The position numbers and the translations under genes were made by a program. A stretch of 64,000 nt of DNA from Sclerurus mexicanus (lineage: Eukaryota; Chordata; Aves; Passeriformes; Furnariidae), in NCBI GenBank assembly GCA_013396755.1, contig VWZF01002253.1, positions 361,123 through 425,122 of the forward strand. Reading direction: 5' to 3'. Below, piece by piece: positions 46,886 through 58,932 of this stretch. Below the pieces are notes generated by a model. That model was not told the DNA's origin, did no database searches, and saw nothing but the letters and a program-made list of their open reading frames with translations. Within the stretch, counting starts at the first letter, position 1, and each line of letters opens with the position of its first letter.

Positions 46886-49099
46886 CCACCTTGCCTTGCT
46901 TTGCCTTGCCTGGCATGGGGAGAATCAGCTTGCAGGTGGAAGCACTCTGTGTTCCCAGCTTGTTTTTGTGTGTTATCCCAGCACGTGTCCCCAGGGATGA
47001 TGCTGCATTACTCACACACCTCTCAAGTCCTCTGTTTCTCTAATTCCTTTTATTTGCAGGAATTAGGAACTGTCATGCTATCCAGGAAAGCACAGCCCTC
47101 ACAAAGCTGGGATCAGCGTCACTGAGCTGTGCTCAGGAGACCGTTCCTAAGAAACTCCTGTGACTTTCGGGTGAATTCACCTCCAACTGGATCAGAAATG
47201 GGGAGGTGGGGTGAAAAGAAAGAGGACAGATCATCTCAGAACACTGCAAGATGAAGTAAATAATTAGGAAACAGTGTAGGAAAGAGGATGATGGACTGGG
47301 AATGAGGTAAGAGACCCAGAATCCAGGTCATCATTGAAGTAGAAGATTTTAAATGGCCAAGAAAGACTTTGGGATTCATCTGGAAAGGGAGAGGCTATCA
47401 CATAAATGGGCATGAGAAAAACTTGGAATATTTTGCCTGTCATGGTAAAGACTAGAGGGGTTGAGTGTTGGTGCTGTGTACCTGGAGGGGATAAACACCA
47501 AGAATTAAGAATATGAAGTTGAGCTCTAGGACAGCATTGTAAGGAATGGGTTTAAACCTGTTAAGGAGATAAAAACTCAAAGGTTTCTCCCAGCCAGAAT
47601 TAAGCAACTCTCAGCAAACTCTATCCTGTCCTCCAGAAAGGGCAACAAATGCCAGGAAAATCTTGTATTGGGTTTTCTAGAAAAGGGTTTTACAGTGTGG
47701 GGGTCAGGAATCACCTTTATATCCCTAATTTTGCTGCACAGCCATCTCTGCTGCCACAGTGGCTCATCACACCAAAGAAACTCAGTTTTCATCAGACATA
47801 ACAAAGTGGACAAAAAAGAAATGAGAAAACAAAACTGGTTCTTCTCCATTCTCCTTCCCTGAGAAATTTTTAAGTGTGGATCTTTTGGTTTTGTTTTTTT
47901 TTTTTAGAGAAAAGCTGGGATCTTATATATACCAAAAAGCTCAGGGATCTTAACCTACTTTTGAAGTTGTATTTCTCTTTGATTTTGAGATTGTAGCCCA
48001 AAATTCTCCTTGGACACTGCTTGCTTACCTTTAAGGATCTGGCGGTACCAACTTCCATAAACTAATGAATGTCATGTGAAAACTGCCAAGCCAGCAGTGC
48101 TCCTTGGCAAAGATAAAGAATCTGGAGAACAGCTGAAGGCATGGGGGCATGAGAAGGAAGGACCCAGATGGAATGTTATTGTCTATAAATTTTTGGTCTT
48201 GCTTAGATCAAGCCTGACTCTTGCAGGCATCAGTCCACGACCATGGCAGACAGTGCTGTGGGATGAAAGTATGGGTTACATCAAGGGATTTCAGGAATAA
48301 TTCTGGCTAAAACCACCTGTCAAGAGGGAGTTGGAACCCATGAGCAAGTGGAACAGGGAAGGACAAAGCTCTGACCTCATCCTTCAACTCCAGCTATTTC
48401 TGTTTTGGGACGGCAAAGTGAGAGAAAAGACCTGGTCATACGATTCCCTAAGGAACAAGCTCTTTCTGCAGTTTTGTTCTCCAGCCGTTCCAGCTCTCCA
48501 GTTGAAAACGAAACATTGAAAGAGACAACTTTGACTCCACAGGAGAGGAGTGGGTGGTCACAAGTCCATCAAACCGTGTGTCAATCACCAGAAGGTGATT
48601 TGAGAAACTGTCTGATATAAGAGAGCTATGGAACAACCTTTATTTTGGTTTTCCCAGCTGCCAAAACTTGAGGTGCTGGGACATCTTCAGGTGCCAGTTG
48701 CCACGTTTACTAACCCTGATGCATCTGTCCAATGAAGATTTTGTCCAAAACAGTTAAAACTCTTTCTTGATCAACTTTTGGTTCATGGAGTCTGTTTCTG
48801 GTTGGAGATACTTGCTCGCTTTGGCAAGAGCAGTGGCCATCACATAGAAGCAAGGACAAGATAACAAGATGAATCATTTTAAGGCTCTCTTTGCTCCTTT
48901 CCTATATTCACGGAGAGATCCACATTCACTCAAATCCCAGTTATATGGGTGCTCACTGGACAGGCTCTGTGTGTGTGCTTGTGGCAAATTTCATTCTCAG
49001 AAAGTTTAAAGCATTGTTAAATCATTATATTTTATATCAGGAATAGTGTGGCCAGCAGGACCAGGGCAGTGATCAGCAACTCAAATCCAACTCAAATCC
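46886..49099. other. Unannotated unique-looking DNA
   Basis: There is a T-run near 47890. No exon, RNA gene or repeat is recognised. Confidence 0.45.
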
Positions 49100-49597
49100 T
49101 GTGCTCAGTTTTAGGCCCCTCATGACAAGGAAGGCATTGAGGGGCTGGAGAGTGTCCAGAGAAATGGAGCTGGGAAAGAGTCTGGAGCACAAATCTGATG
49201 AGAAGCCACTGAGGGAGCTCTGGGGGCTCAGCCTGGAGAAAAGGAGGTTCAGGGGGACCCTCATCTGCCTCTACAACTCCCTGACAGGAGCTTGGAGCCA
49301 GGTGAGGGTCAGGCTCTTCTCCCAAATAACAAGGAATAGGATGAGAGGAAATAGCCTCAAGTGGCACCAGGGGAGCTTCAGGTTGGATATTAAGAAAAAT
49401 TTCTTCACTGGAAAGGTTTCCCAGCCCTGGCACAGCTGCCCAGGGCAATGGTGGAGTCACCACCCTTGAATGTATTTAAAAGCCACGTGGATGTGGTACT
49501 TGGGGAAATGGTTTAGTGGTGGACTGGGGATTTTTAGATTAATGGTTGTATTTGATGATCTTAAAGGTCCCCTCCAACCTAAGTGATTCTGTGATTC
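49100..49597 (+). repeat. CR1 LINE fragment reaching ORF2 C-terminus
   Basis: It starts in gtgctcagttttaggcccct. It continues through gggctcagcctggagaaaag and ttggatattaagaaaaattt and ends at taagtgattctgtgattca. It is the same subfamily as the first element of the window. Confidence 0.95.
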
Positions 49598-50512
49598 AAA
49601 GCACACCATTCCATGAAAAGCCAGGGCAGAGAGGGGAAAAATATTACTAATCTAATTTTCCAGCCCTTCTCTCTTCTTTTCCTATCCCCCACAACAATAA
49701 AATCAGCTGGCAAAGGCAGCTGGCACGGGAAAGAAGGACATGGGGAGGGATGTGGTGTCTCCTGGGACTGACGGCAGAGCCCCTCCAGCAGGGAATAGGG
49801 ATATCTAGTAACACATTCCCAGAGCCCTGCCTCACTCACTGTCTGTGCTGCCCACCCACTCAGCTCCCACCTGCCAGAGGGAGCCAGCCAGAAAGGCAGG
49901 GAGGGAAAAGTTCACCTGGAGGGGAAGGCAAGCTGTCCCTGGAGGAGGTGAGAGCAGGATGGGGGATCCTGGGAAATTCAGCTGCGCTTTGAGAGCGGCT
50001 CTCTGGGCTGAGCCTGGTCTGGGAGCAGGATGGGAGGTGGGGACAGGAGGGGTTCAAGGAGCTGTATTTGCATCCTGAACAACGTGGTCTACAGGGGTAC
50101 AGATCATCGCCAAAGTTTAGCTCATTTAGATTGATGAATCTATTGCATATTCCTCAAGAAATCTCTCTTTCACAGTTTCAAATGCTGCTTGAATTTGCTC
50201 CAGTGTGTGAGACCAACTTGTAACTATTTTTCTTGACAGCTGCCAGCCCTGGAATGGGACAAATCCCTCAGCACTACTGGAGGATTGATATGGATGGTTA
50301 CAGGGACATTTGCAAGTGTTGAGATGTTCGTGGGGTTTTCGCCTCCTTCTCCTGACATCTTTTATCTCCTTTGTTTTTGTTTTTGTTTTTTTTTTTTTAA
50401 ATCCTGTTTATGTCCCATCTCCTCAAAAGGACATGTTTGACCTACCTGGGGAAGTCATGACTCACTCCCAACACCACCCCACTCACAGCTGAGGGTCTCA
50501 CAGTGACACCTG
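49598..50512. other. Unannotated DNA
   Basis: It is G/A-rich with few repeats at 49730-50050, then T-rich at 50365-50400. No gene is recognised. Confidence 0.45.
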
Positions 50513-50640
50513 ATTCATGGAATCCTGGAATCAGAGCTTGGGTTAGGAGGGACCTTAAAGATCATCCAGTTCCAACCCTCCCTGCCATGGGCAGGGACAC
50601 CTTCCCTTAGACCAGGTTGTTCAAACACCAATCCAGCCAC
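50513..50640 (-). repeat. CR1 3' tail
   Basis: Plus text: attcatggaatcctggaatc, gatcatccagttccaaccct, agaccaggttgttcaaacac. Confidence 0.95.
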
Positions 50641-52856
50641 GTGGGTCACTTGGATTCCTCATCAGCACATGGACAGGCTGGGAAACCATATTTCTAGGCA
50701 CATATTTTCTCTTGCTGTCAGGTCCTGCTCCTCTGGAAAGACATCTTTGGGAAGGTCCTGGAGTGCAGCTCCAGGCTCCAACCTCTTGTGTCACCAGGTT
50801 CTCCATCACACACCAAAACGGGAATCTCTACAGGGCTGGCAGGGATAGCATTTTTAATATTTTTATATTATATTTTATAATAACATATATTTTATACATT
50901 TTTATTATTATATTTATATTTTTATGTTAGCTCCAAACCCTGAGCTAACATATCTTACCCCAGGGAAGCACTAGAATTACAAAGGAACTGAGTTTTACCT
51001 CTACTGACTATATTGAGAGGCTTGGGAAAATAAAAAAGAAAAGCAGCTTTAACTTAGAAACTTCAGCTAAATGTTTAAAAGTAGATGTGATAATGTGAGA
51101 CCTTAAGGGCTAAAAATCCTTGGGGTGAAAAAAAAATCACCCTCAGTGGATTTGCAAATGTTCTAGTGCTGGCTTCATTGACATGTGTTCTTGGGTTTTA
51201 TTTAAATTATTGGCTCCAGGACTAGGGAGATTTCATGGCAAATCCGTAGCCGAGGTAAAGCCTGAACTCAACTTTTTTCCAAGGTTTCAGCTGCAAAAAC
51301 ATCTTCCCTCAAGCACCAGGCAACCCAGCACGTGTGGCCACCCATGAGGATCTTTAATGGGGTGCCACCGAAACCAGCAGGTGACTGCTCTCAGTCTGGG
51401 GAAGGAAAAGCTGCCGCCGTTTCCAATGCTAATTTTACGGCTTTCAAAAGCCCATTTCACTTTTCATCCTCCTCCTCCATCCCCTTCCCTCTCGCTCGCT
51501 CCTCCTGCGGAGGTGCCAAAGCCTCCTCCATCAATTTGTGAGAACTTCTGCTTGAAAACTGGAGCAGAGAATCACCCACGGAACCAGGCTGGCATGAAAA
51601 TACCGGAGGCAGAGGCACCGACTCAAAACCACTCGAGGAGTTTCCCCGTGTCAGGGTGAAAGAAATGGGAATGTGGAGCTGACTCCACCAAAATCCCTGC
51701 GGGATGGGACACCTGTCCAGCATCTCTTGACCGTGGACAGAGATATTGCTTGTTATTAAGATGTATTCACATTTGTTTCTAGTGTCTTTTAATTCTTAAT
51801 TTTATCCTTTTGCTGCTTGCCTGGGACTTGCAGTGTTCCCAGATCTGGATAATTTCTTTTTTTCAATGAAGCAAAAGTCAGCAGTACAAGCCTTTTTCTA
51901 GATGTTTCCAATTGCTTGGAATGAGGGACTCTAAGACAAAGTTGAATTTCCAAAGCAAAAGAGAGGTTTCCAACCCACGTGGCACAAGTCAAGTAGCTTC
52001 AAATGACGATCTAAGAATAATTTAAAGCCTTACAGATCACACAGCAATTGAATTCACTCCTCTACTGGATTCTCATACTTTTTAGATGAGCCACTTTCCT
52101 GAATTTGCAGAGTTCTGCCAAGTTTTCTGTGCTGTAAATACTTGTTTGGAACCAAACTGAAATCCACCCACCTTTCTGCGTGGACTTCCAAGCTTTCCCC
52201 AACCTGTTCCCTCCTGGGGGCTCCCAAAAGCTGACAGAAATGTATTAACTCTTGTCCCAGCCCAAATCCCACCCTGGGCAGGGGAATACAAATCTCCATA
52301 TCTCATAAGCGACAGCAGGAAGCTCCACAATCCTATTTCTCCCTGCTTTTCTGGGCACAATTTGCATATTTAAATAGCCTACTTCCACTGCTTCATGTTC
52401 TCTCCTTTTCCTCCACCAGCACCCTGCAGTCACAAATAAAATTAGGCTTTGCTTTTCAAACCCAAGAGAAAGGAGAGCCTGTTGCCCTAAAAGTTAACAG
52501 CCCAAATAACAGCCTAAATTGCATTTAGTTAATCAGCCACACACACTAAAACCATGACCCCTCAAAGGTATTTTGAGTGGTTTTTACATCAGTACCTCTG
52601 AGGAACTGAGCTGAACCCAAAAAGTATTTTGTTATTCTCCAGTTGTAGAATTTGGTGTTCAGAGCAACTCTTGGATGGTTGATTCATCTGAAAGAGGATT
52701 TTTTGTCTTTTTCCTTTTAATTTTTTTTTTGCCTTGCACGTGTCCATACTCCATTTTAAGACACAGTTTAGACAGTGAGATAAATCCTAACTCAAAATTT
52801 TCCATGGGTTTGTTGGATGACCTCAATGGAAAAATTGCCCTGATGCTCATATAGAC
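50641..52856. other. Unannotated DNA with AT-rich tract and hairpin
   Basis: 50850-50933 is nearly pure A/T. It runs straight into a perfect 11-bp inverted repeat (tatgttagctc/gagctaacata, 50923-50952, 8-nt loop). The rest is unremarkable. Confidence 0.5.
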
Positions 52857-53287
52857 TGAATCATAGAATCATGGAATGCTTTGGGCTGGAAGGGACCGTA
52901 AAGATCATCTTGTTCCAACCCCCTGCCACAGTCAGTTGCACCTTCCACTAGACCAGGTTGCTACAAGCCCTGTCCAACATGGCCTTGGACACTTCCAGGG
53001 GTGGGGCAGCCACAGCTTCTCTGGACAACATGATCCAAGGCCTTACAACCCTCACAGGGAAGAACTTCTTCCCAATGTTCCATCTAACCTTGTCCTCTGT
53101 CAGTTTGAAGCCAGTCCCCTTTGTCCTGCCCCTCCAGGCCCTTGTCCAAAGTCCCTCTCCAGCTCTCTTGGAGCTCCTCCAGTCACTGGAAAGGGCTCTA
53201 ATATCTTCTTGGAGCCTTCTCTTCCCCAGAATGGATATTCCCAGCTCCCCCAGCCTGGCTCCAGAGCACAGGGGCTCCAACCCCAGG
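52857..53287 (-). repeat. CR1 LINE 3' fragment reaching ORF2 C-terminus
   Basis: Plus text: gaatcatagaatcatggaat and ccctcacagggaagaacttc. It ends in ccagctcccccagcctggct. An apparent 197-codon frame on the other strand is a read-through. Confidence 0.96.
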
Positions 53288-53642
53288 TCATATTTGCACT
53301 GGATAAGTCACATCAACATGTTCATCAGGTGAACAAGGACCCTGCGCTTTTCAAAATATCCAGACAACTCCGACTGCAAAAGGCAGGCAGGGATGGATTT
53401 GCAACTCTAAGCTTAGCTTCTGGAAAAACTGAGCTCCTAGGAAGAGCTGGACTCCTCCATGGATGGTGAAGGGTCACCTCCCAGGTCAGGGGCTGCTTCC
53501 TGAGGATCCTTGAGGCAGAACTTTTCAGCAAGAAGGTAAAGACCTTGGTTATCCCAGGATCCCTCTGAAATCAACAGGGATAGTTTGTGCCTTAGAGCCA
53601 TCATGATGTTGGGAGTCAACCTCAACTTCACCTGCTCAGGTG
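53288..53642. other. Unannotated DNA
   Basis: Nothing is recognised. Confidence 0.45.
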
Positions 53643-53893
53643 GGATCACAGAATCATGGAACGTGCTGAGTTGGAGGGACCTGCAAGGATCATCAAGTCC
53701 AACCCTTAGCCCTGCAGAGGACCATCCCCAAGAGTCACACCCTGTCCCTGAGAGCGTTGTCCAAATGCTCCTGGAGCTCTGTCAGCCTTGGTGCTGTGAC
53801 CACTGCCCTGGGAAACCTGTTCCGGTGCCCACCCACCCCCTGGATGAAGAACCTTTTTCTAATATCCAACCTAAATCTTCCCTGACACAACAT
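53643..53893 (-). repeat. CR1 LINE 3' fragment, another subfamily
   Basis: Plus text: gatcacagaatcatggaacg, gttggagggacctgcaagg, ctctgtcagccttggtgctg and taatatccaacctaaatctt. Confidence 0.93.
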
Positions 53894-54473
53894 CAGGATG
53901 AGAAAGGCTGAGCCGAATCCTGCTGTAGAGGCTCTGGATGGCAACTCCTGTCTCCCACTGCTGGAAAAACTGTGGGATATACCTTTAATGCTGGCATGGG
54001 TGATCTTCATCCTCATCTGGGCTCTGCACAAAGGTGTATGTGACCTTTACAGCCTGACACGGGCTCCGTGCTCCTGCCACGGGGCTGTCACACTTCCAGG
54101 AGCTCTGCACTACAGCACAAACCCAGTCTTAATGCCTTTGGGCCTGGAGTAGTAATCACAGGATTATTGCTCCCATGGCATGCAAATAATAATCCTTTCT
54201 TTCCCTCATCTTGTAGCTGCCATGTAATTTAGAAAATTAATCTTCGGGGCTGGCAGTGGCTTTTATAAGCCCGGGTGTGCTGCCTGCCTCCACCTCTGCC
54301 ACGGCCAGCGCTCACTGTCAGAGCTCCGAGTGCTTTCCAAAGGTGTTCCAGAGCACTTTGCCCAATTTTCTGAGGGTTGAAATGGAGACATGAGGGTGAG
54401 AAATGACTTCTCCTTGTACTGGCCATCAGCAGAGTGAGGGACAAAGCAGATTAGTCTGTATATTAATGTAGGT
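53894..54473. other. Unannotated DNA
   Basis: Nothing is recognised. Confidence 0.45.
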
Positions 54474-54574
54474 TTGAGCAATCTGGTCTAATGGAAGAAG
54501 TCCCTGCCCATGGGATCATCCCATGAGGATATTTAAGGTCCCCTCCAACCCAAGCCATTCTATGAGTCTATGAA
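54474..54574 (+). repeat. CR1 3' tail
   Basis: It runs from tgagcaatctggtctaatgg to agccattctatgagtctatg. It lies just before the low-complexity tract. Confidence 0.94.
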
Positions 54575-54659
54575 AAAGAAAGCAAAAGCACCCTATGGGA
54601 ATGCAAAGAATCACCAAAAAAAAAAAAATCAGCAAAATCTAAATTTCCTGGGCTTTAGG

Positions 54660-54984
54660 GTTTTTTTTTTGAGTGATTCTTTCTTTGTTTGTTTGGGATT
54701 TTTTTTTGGGTTTTTTTATTTGTTTCGTTTTGGTTGTTTGGGTTTTTTTTGTTTGGTTTGGGTTGGGTTTTTCTGGTTCTTGTTATGGTTTTTTGGGTTT
54801 TTTTGCTTGTGGGGGTTTTAATTGGGGGTTTTGCTCTGGGGTTTTTTGTGTATTTTTTGTTTGGCGGTTTTGGGGCTTGTTTGGGTTTTTTGTTAGTTCT
54901 TTGCTTTTTGGTTTGGTTTGGGGTTTTTTGTCGGTTTGTTGGTTTGTTTGTTTTTTTGTTTGTTTGGTTGTTTTTTTTTTCCTG
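54660..54984. repeat. G/T-rich low-complexity tract
   Basis: About 325 bases are almost entirely T and G on plus, as gggtttttt-type runs with only isolated A and C. The 104- and 125-codon hydrophobic frames across it are artefacts of composition. The strand asymmetry could favour R-loops or G-quadruplexes. Confidence 0.95.
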
Positions 54985-55063
54985 TAGGAAAGGCTTTTAT
55001 GGTCCTGCTGAAGATTTCCCATATTTTTCTCTGTGTGATCTCTCTCCTGCGCCTCATCAGCAG

Positions 55064-55510
55064 TGAGATACATCTCCGGTGCTGTGCGGTCAGGGTGAAT
55101 GTGTGTGCATTGATCCATACCCGTGGATCAATCCCTGCCAGCGCTCCTGGTGGGAAAGGTGGAGAGACGTGTCCGCAAGGAAGGCGGAGAAGGGCAGCAG
55201 TGACAAATCGGGACTGAGAAGGAGGCAGAAACCACTCGAATAAAAGGCAGAAAATGCCGAGAAGGGCACCGGCAGAGCTCTTTGTGGGGGAGAGCTGCGG
55301 GCTGGAGTGGCTCAGGGATTGGGGAAAAGATGGTTATTGGGAGGATTGATCGCTGCGGGGCCCCGAGCAGCGGTGAGAGGAGGGAGCTGGGTGCGCAGGG
55401 GATGGGAAAGCGCTGCCGGGGCGGCCGCCCCCGCTCCTGCCGCCCACCCGCGGCAGGTCCGCATCCGCATCCATCCTCCCCTCGCACAGACCCGACAAAA
55501 CGGGCGGCTT
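55064..55510. promoter_or_regulatory. CpG island-like segment
   Basis: I count about 22 CpG in 55255-55508. These include a NotI-type site (gcggccgc, 55421-55428) and a cluster at ccgcccacccgcggcagg. CpG is rare elsewhere in the window. Such islands usually mark a promoter or first exon. The short plus frames here (76 and 89 codons) are not recognisable, so no gene is assigned. Confidence 0.6.
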
Positions 55511-56565
55511 GAGCCCTTCCTTAGGGCGAGTTTAACCCTTTGGGGCAGGTTTAACCCTTCTTTGGGGCAGGTTTAACCCTTTGGGGGAGGTTTAACCCTT
55601 CTTTAGGGCAAGTTTAACCCTTTGGGGCAGGTTTAACCCTTCTTTGGGGCAGGTTTAACCCTTCTTTAGGGCAAGTTTAACCCTTTGGGGCAGGTTTAAC
55701 CCTTCTTTGGGGCGAGTTTAACCCTTTGGGGCAGGTTTAACCCTTCTTTAGGGCAAGTTTAACCCTTTGGGGCAGGTTTAACCCTTCTTTGGGGCAGGTT
55801 TAACCCTTCTTTGGGGCAAGTTTAGCCCATCTTTGGGGCAGATTTAGCCCATCTGTGAGGCAGGTTTAGCCCTTCTTTGGGGCAGATTTAGCCCTTTGGG
55901 GCAGGTTTAACCCCTTTTTGGAGCAGGTTTAATGCTTTTTTGGCGCAGGTTTAACTCTTCTTTGGGGCAGGTTTAACCCTTCTTTGGGGCAGGTTTAGCC
56001 CTTCTTTGAGGGCAAGTTTAGTACTCTTTTGGAGCAGGTTTAGCCCTTTGGGGCAGGTTTAACCCTTCTTTGGGGCAGGTTTAGCCCTTCTTTGAGGGCA
56101 AGTTTAGTACTCTTTTGGAGCAGGTTTAGCCCTTTGGGGCAGGCTTAGCCCTTCTTTGGGGTAGGTTTAGCCCTCCTTTGGGGCAGGTTTAGCCCTCCTT
56201 TGGGGTAGGTTTAGCCTTTTGGGGGGCAAGTTTAATACTCTTTTGGAGCAGGTTTAGCCCTTTGGGACAGGTTTAACCCTTTTTTGGGGCAAGTTTAATG
56301 CTTTTTTGAAGCAGGTTTAACTCTTCTTTGCGGCAGGTTTAACCCTTCTTTGGAGCAGGTTTAACCCTTCTTTGGCTCAGGTTTAACCCTTTGGGGCAGG
56401 TCTAACCCTTCTTTGGGGCATGTTTAACCCTTTGAGGCAGGTTTAGCCCTCCTTTGGGCAGGTTTAGCCCTTCTTTGGGGGCAAGTTTAATACTCTTTTA
56501 GAGCAGGTTTAGCCCTTTGGGGCAGGTTTAGACCTTCTTTGGGGCAGATTTAGACCTTCTCTGAG
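55511..56565. repeat. 1-kb G-rich minisatellite with 19- and 22-bp units
   Basis: About 50 tandem units of aggtttaacccttctttgggg (22-bp form) and aggtttaaccctttggggc (19-bp form). Variants include tttagcccttctttg and a tttaatactcttttggag type. The left half alternates roughly 19 and 22. Near 55990-56140 a four-unit, roughly 85-bp block is duplicated. It begins directly at the edge of the CpG island. Confidence 0.96.
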
Positions 56566-57114
56566 CCAAATACAGGGAAACTTGGCAACTTTCAGCACTG
56601 ATGTTTGAGTCAAAGCTGTTTCAGCCAGGAGGGGACCACGTTGTTGGGAGAAGGAGAAGGCAAATAAGCTGTTCCCATCCCCTCCGGCAGCCCCGTGTTC
56701 CGGGCTCTGGGGGTTTCTTTATGTTCTGCAGTGTGAACACGAGGCCTGACTGCTGACACCAGTGGGGCACTTTCCTCTGCCTTCCCACAGCTGTGGGTCA
56801 GGCTCCATAGGAATTTCATCGCAGTCGGCTCCTTGGGCTGGACTTGAGCTGTGCTAGAGGTGAGATGAGATGTCACTGGCACCTCCATGGGCACAACGGT
56901 GCCAGCTCAGACTGTGCATCCTCCAGAGCCGCCTGTGAACCCATACCCAGTGAGCAGTAAGAACAGATCCTCTGCACAAGAGTGTTGCATTGCCAGAAGC
57001 GAATACAGCTGCTCTGTCCTGCTTTATGGGGCTCAGGCCATCTGGGGGGGCACAATTGTCACGGTGCTAAAGCCCCTTCCCCTCTCTGACTGAACAGAAA
57101 TCATACAAGCATAA
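56566..57114. other. Unannotated DNA
   Basis: No gene or repeat is recognised. Confidence 0.45.
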
Positions 57115-57500
57115 ATTCATGGAATGGTTTAGGTTGGAAGGGACCTTAAAAATGACTTGGTTTCAACCCCTCTGCCATGGGCAGGGACACCAGGTTGCTC
57201 CAAGCCCCATCCAGCCTAGCCTTGGACACTTCCAGAGATGGGGCAGCCACAGCTCCTCTGGGAAACCTGAGCCAGGGCCTCCCCACCACCACAGTAAAGA
57301 ATTCCTTCCCAATATCCCATCTAACCCTGCCCTCTGTCACTTTGAAGACATTCCCCCTTGTTCTGTCCCTCCATCCCTTGTCCAAACTCCCTCTCCAGCT
57401 CTCCTGGAGCCCCTTTAAGCACTGGAAGAGGCTCCAAAGTTTCCCCAGAGCCTTCTCCTCTGCCGGCTGAACACCCCCAGCTCTCTCCATCTTTCTTCAT
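57115..57500 (-). repeat. CR1 LINE 3' fragment reaching ORF2 C-terminus
   Basis: Plus text: aattcatggaatggtttagg, gggcagggacaccaggttgc and caatatcccatctaaccctg, to the gaacacccccagctctctcc block. Deletion of the ttccactagac motif shortens the tail. Confidence 0.95.
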
Positions 57501-58750
57501 AAATGGATCTGTTATGTTCAAACCACCTATTGGGAATAGTTCCTGGCCCCTGCTATCCAATGAATTGTGCGTGGGCATTGCCTGGGAGGACTCAGGTTGG
57601 CACATTTAAGCACCAGGGATGGGCACTGAGCATCACACAGGCACAAGCACTGGCCTTATTCACATTTCCAGCACGCTTGTTAAACCACGACTCTGGAACC
57701 AGGTCAGAATATTGTTCAGCACAACTGCTGGAACGCTGACCCTGTGCCATCCCTCTGCTTTCTGTGCCACCCTGCTGCTCTCTGTGGCATCCTGGTATCA
57801 GATTTCCTTCTGCCCTCAGGGCTCAAGGCTGCATTTGTCCACTGGGTTAATGAGGTCAGAGCACTTCAGCACAGCCACGGTGTGTAAACTGTTCTCAAAC
57901 CTGAGGGCAAAACCTGGGATGTCCATACACAACTCCTGTGATCTGTTTTCATGACAAAATGAGGCTCAAGACATATCAAATTTGATATAAGCAGATACCA
58001 AATTTGATATAATTTAATCCTTCACATGGGGCACAAAGGGAGTTCTGACCTACTTTGATCCAATTTGGGGACCAGGAGGCTCAAGCCTAATTTAGATACA
58101 GGCAAAGACAGTCGTAATAAAAGGCTAATTTCCAGCTGGTGCATCCTTGGGCCAGAAGATCCTGCCTGAGAGCAGCAGGTCTGCAAAGGTCCCTCCTGAG
58201 TGAGCAGCAGGTACATTTGTGGTGTTCTGTTTGGGTGGTGGCTCTTGGCAGCGGCATTTCCCCCCTCAGGACATGGTATCTCTTCAAGGCTTAAGCAGGT
58301 GATAATGTTGAATTATACATGGGTTATTATTCACATCCTGGTAAGGGAAGTCACCTCCTGGAAGTGCTGCAGGATCTGAAAACTTTATGTCCAGAGCTTG
58401 AAGAGCATCACCAGAATGAAAGGCAGAAAGAAGAGTGACTGCCCTGTTATGAAGAAGAGGTTGGATGATAATCTTATGAAATTGGTAATAAAAGGAGTTT
58501 TTTTCTTCTTTTTTTGGGGGGGAGGGGAGGGGACAGGAAGGAGCTAGTAAGTCATGTCTTGTTTCTGCTGTTTCACTGAAGGTCTCCATGGAACAGGACT
58601 TGGTCAGAAGGGGACAGAGAAGCAAACGCAAAGCACAGTTATTCAGTTTAGAACTCCTTGGAGTATCTGCACATTGGGTACTTTAGTTTTGAAAAGGTAA
58701 GAGTAGGAAAAGGTACTAAAATTCATCAAAGGTCATGGAAATGGAGACTA
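57501..58750. other. Unannotated DNA with a repeated AT palindrome
   Basis: A perfect 16-bp palindrome atatcaaatttgatat at 57973-57988 recurs with one change at 57995-58010, a 22-bp spacing. No gene is recognised. Confidence 0.5.
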
Positions 58751-58932
58751 TCCTGAGCTGGAAGGGACCCCGAGGATATCACAGAATCATTAAGGCTGGA
58801 AAAGACCTCTAAAGGTCATTGAGTTCAAACTTTGACCCATCAGCACCTTGTCAACCAGAGCACTGAGTGCCACATCCAGTCCTTTCCTGGGCACCTCCAG
58901 GGATGAATCATTAAGTCCAGCTCCTAAAACCC
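58751..58932 (-). repeat. CR1 tail of SINE-like copy 4 with nested CR1
   Basis: An outer tail (tcctgagctggaagggaccc on plus) is split by an inner CR1 tail at 58778-58916 (atcacagaatcattaaggct; cagagcactgagtgccacat). It resumes as atcattaagtccagctcct, directly before aaaaccc and the tRNA-Phe-like head. Read on minus, the outer element is head, linker and a CR1 tail of about 45 bp. Confidence 0.7.

Noticed and set aside
52876..53469. 197-codon plus-strand frame
   Set aside because: Most of it is antisense CR1 3' DNA, with similar translations at other CR1 copies in the window.
54673..55066. Hydrophobic open frames of 104 and 125 codons (F, W, G and V only) and a lysine/glutamine-rich frame on the opposite strand
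   Set aside because: They are the direct translation of the G/T low-complexity tract. The composition explains the absence of stops.
55511..56565. Interstitial telomere
   Set aside because: Units contain ttaaccc but are 19-22 bp with other sequence between. There is no (TTAGGG)n run.
56610..57055. Short minus-strand frames after the minisatellite as exons of a gene driven by the CpG island
   Set aside because: No recognisable protein similarity and wrong strand for a simple model. Not supported.
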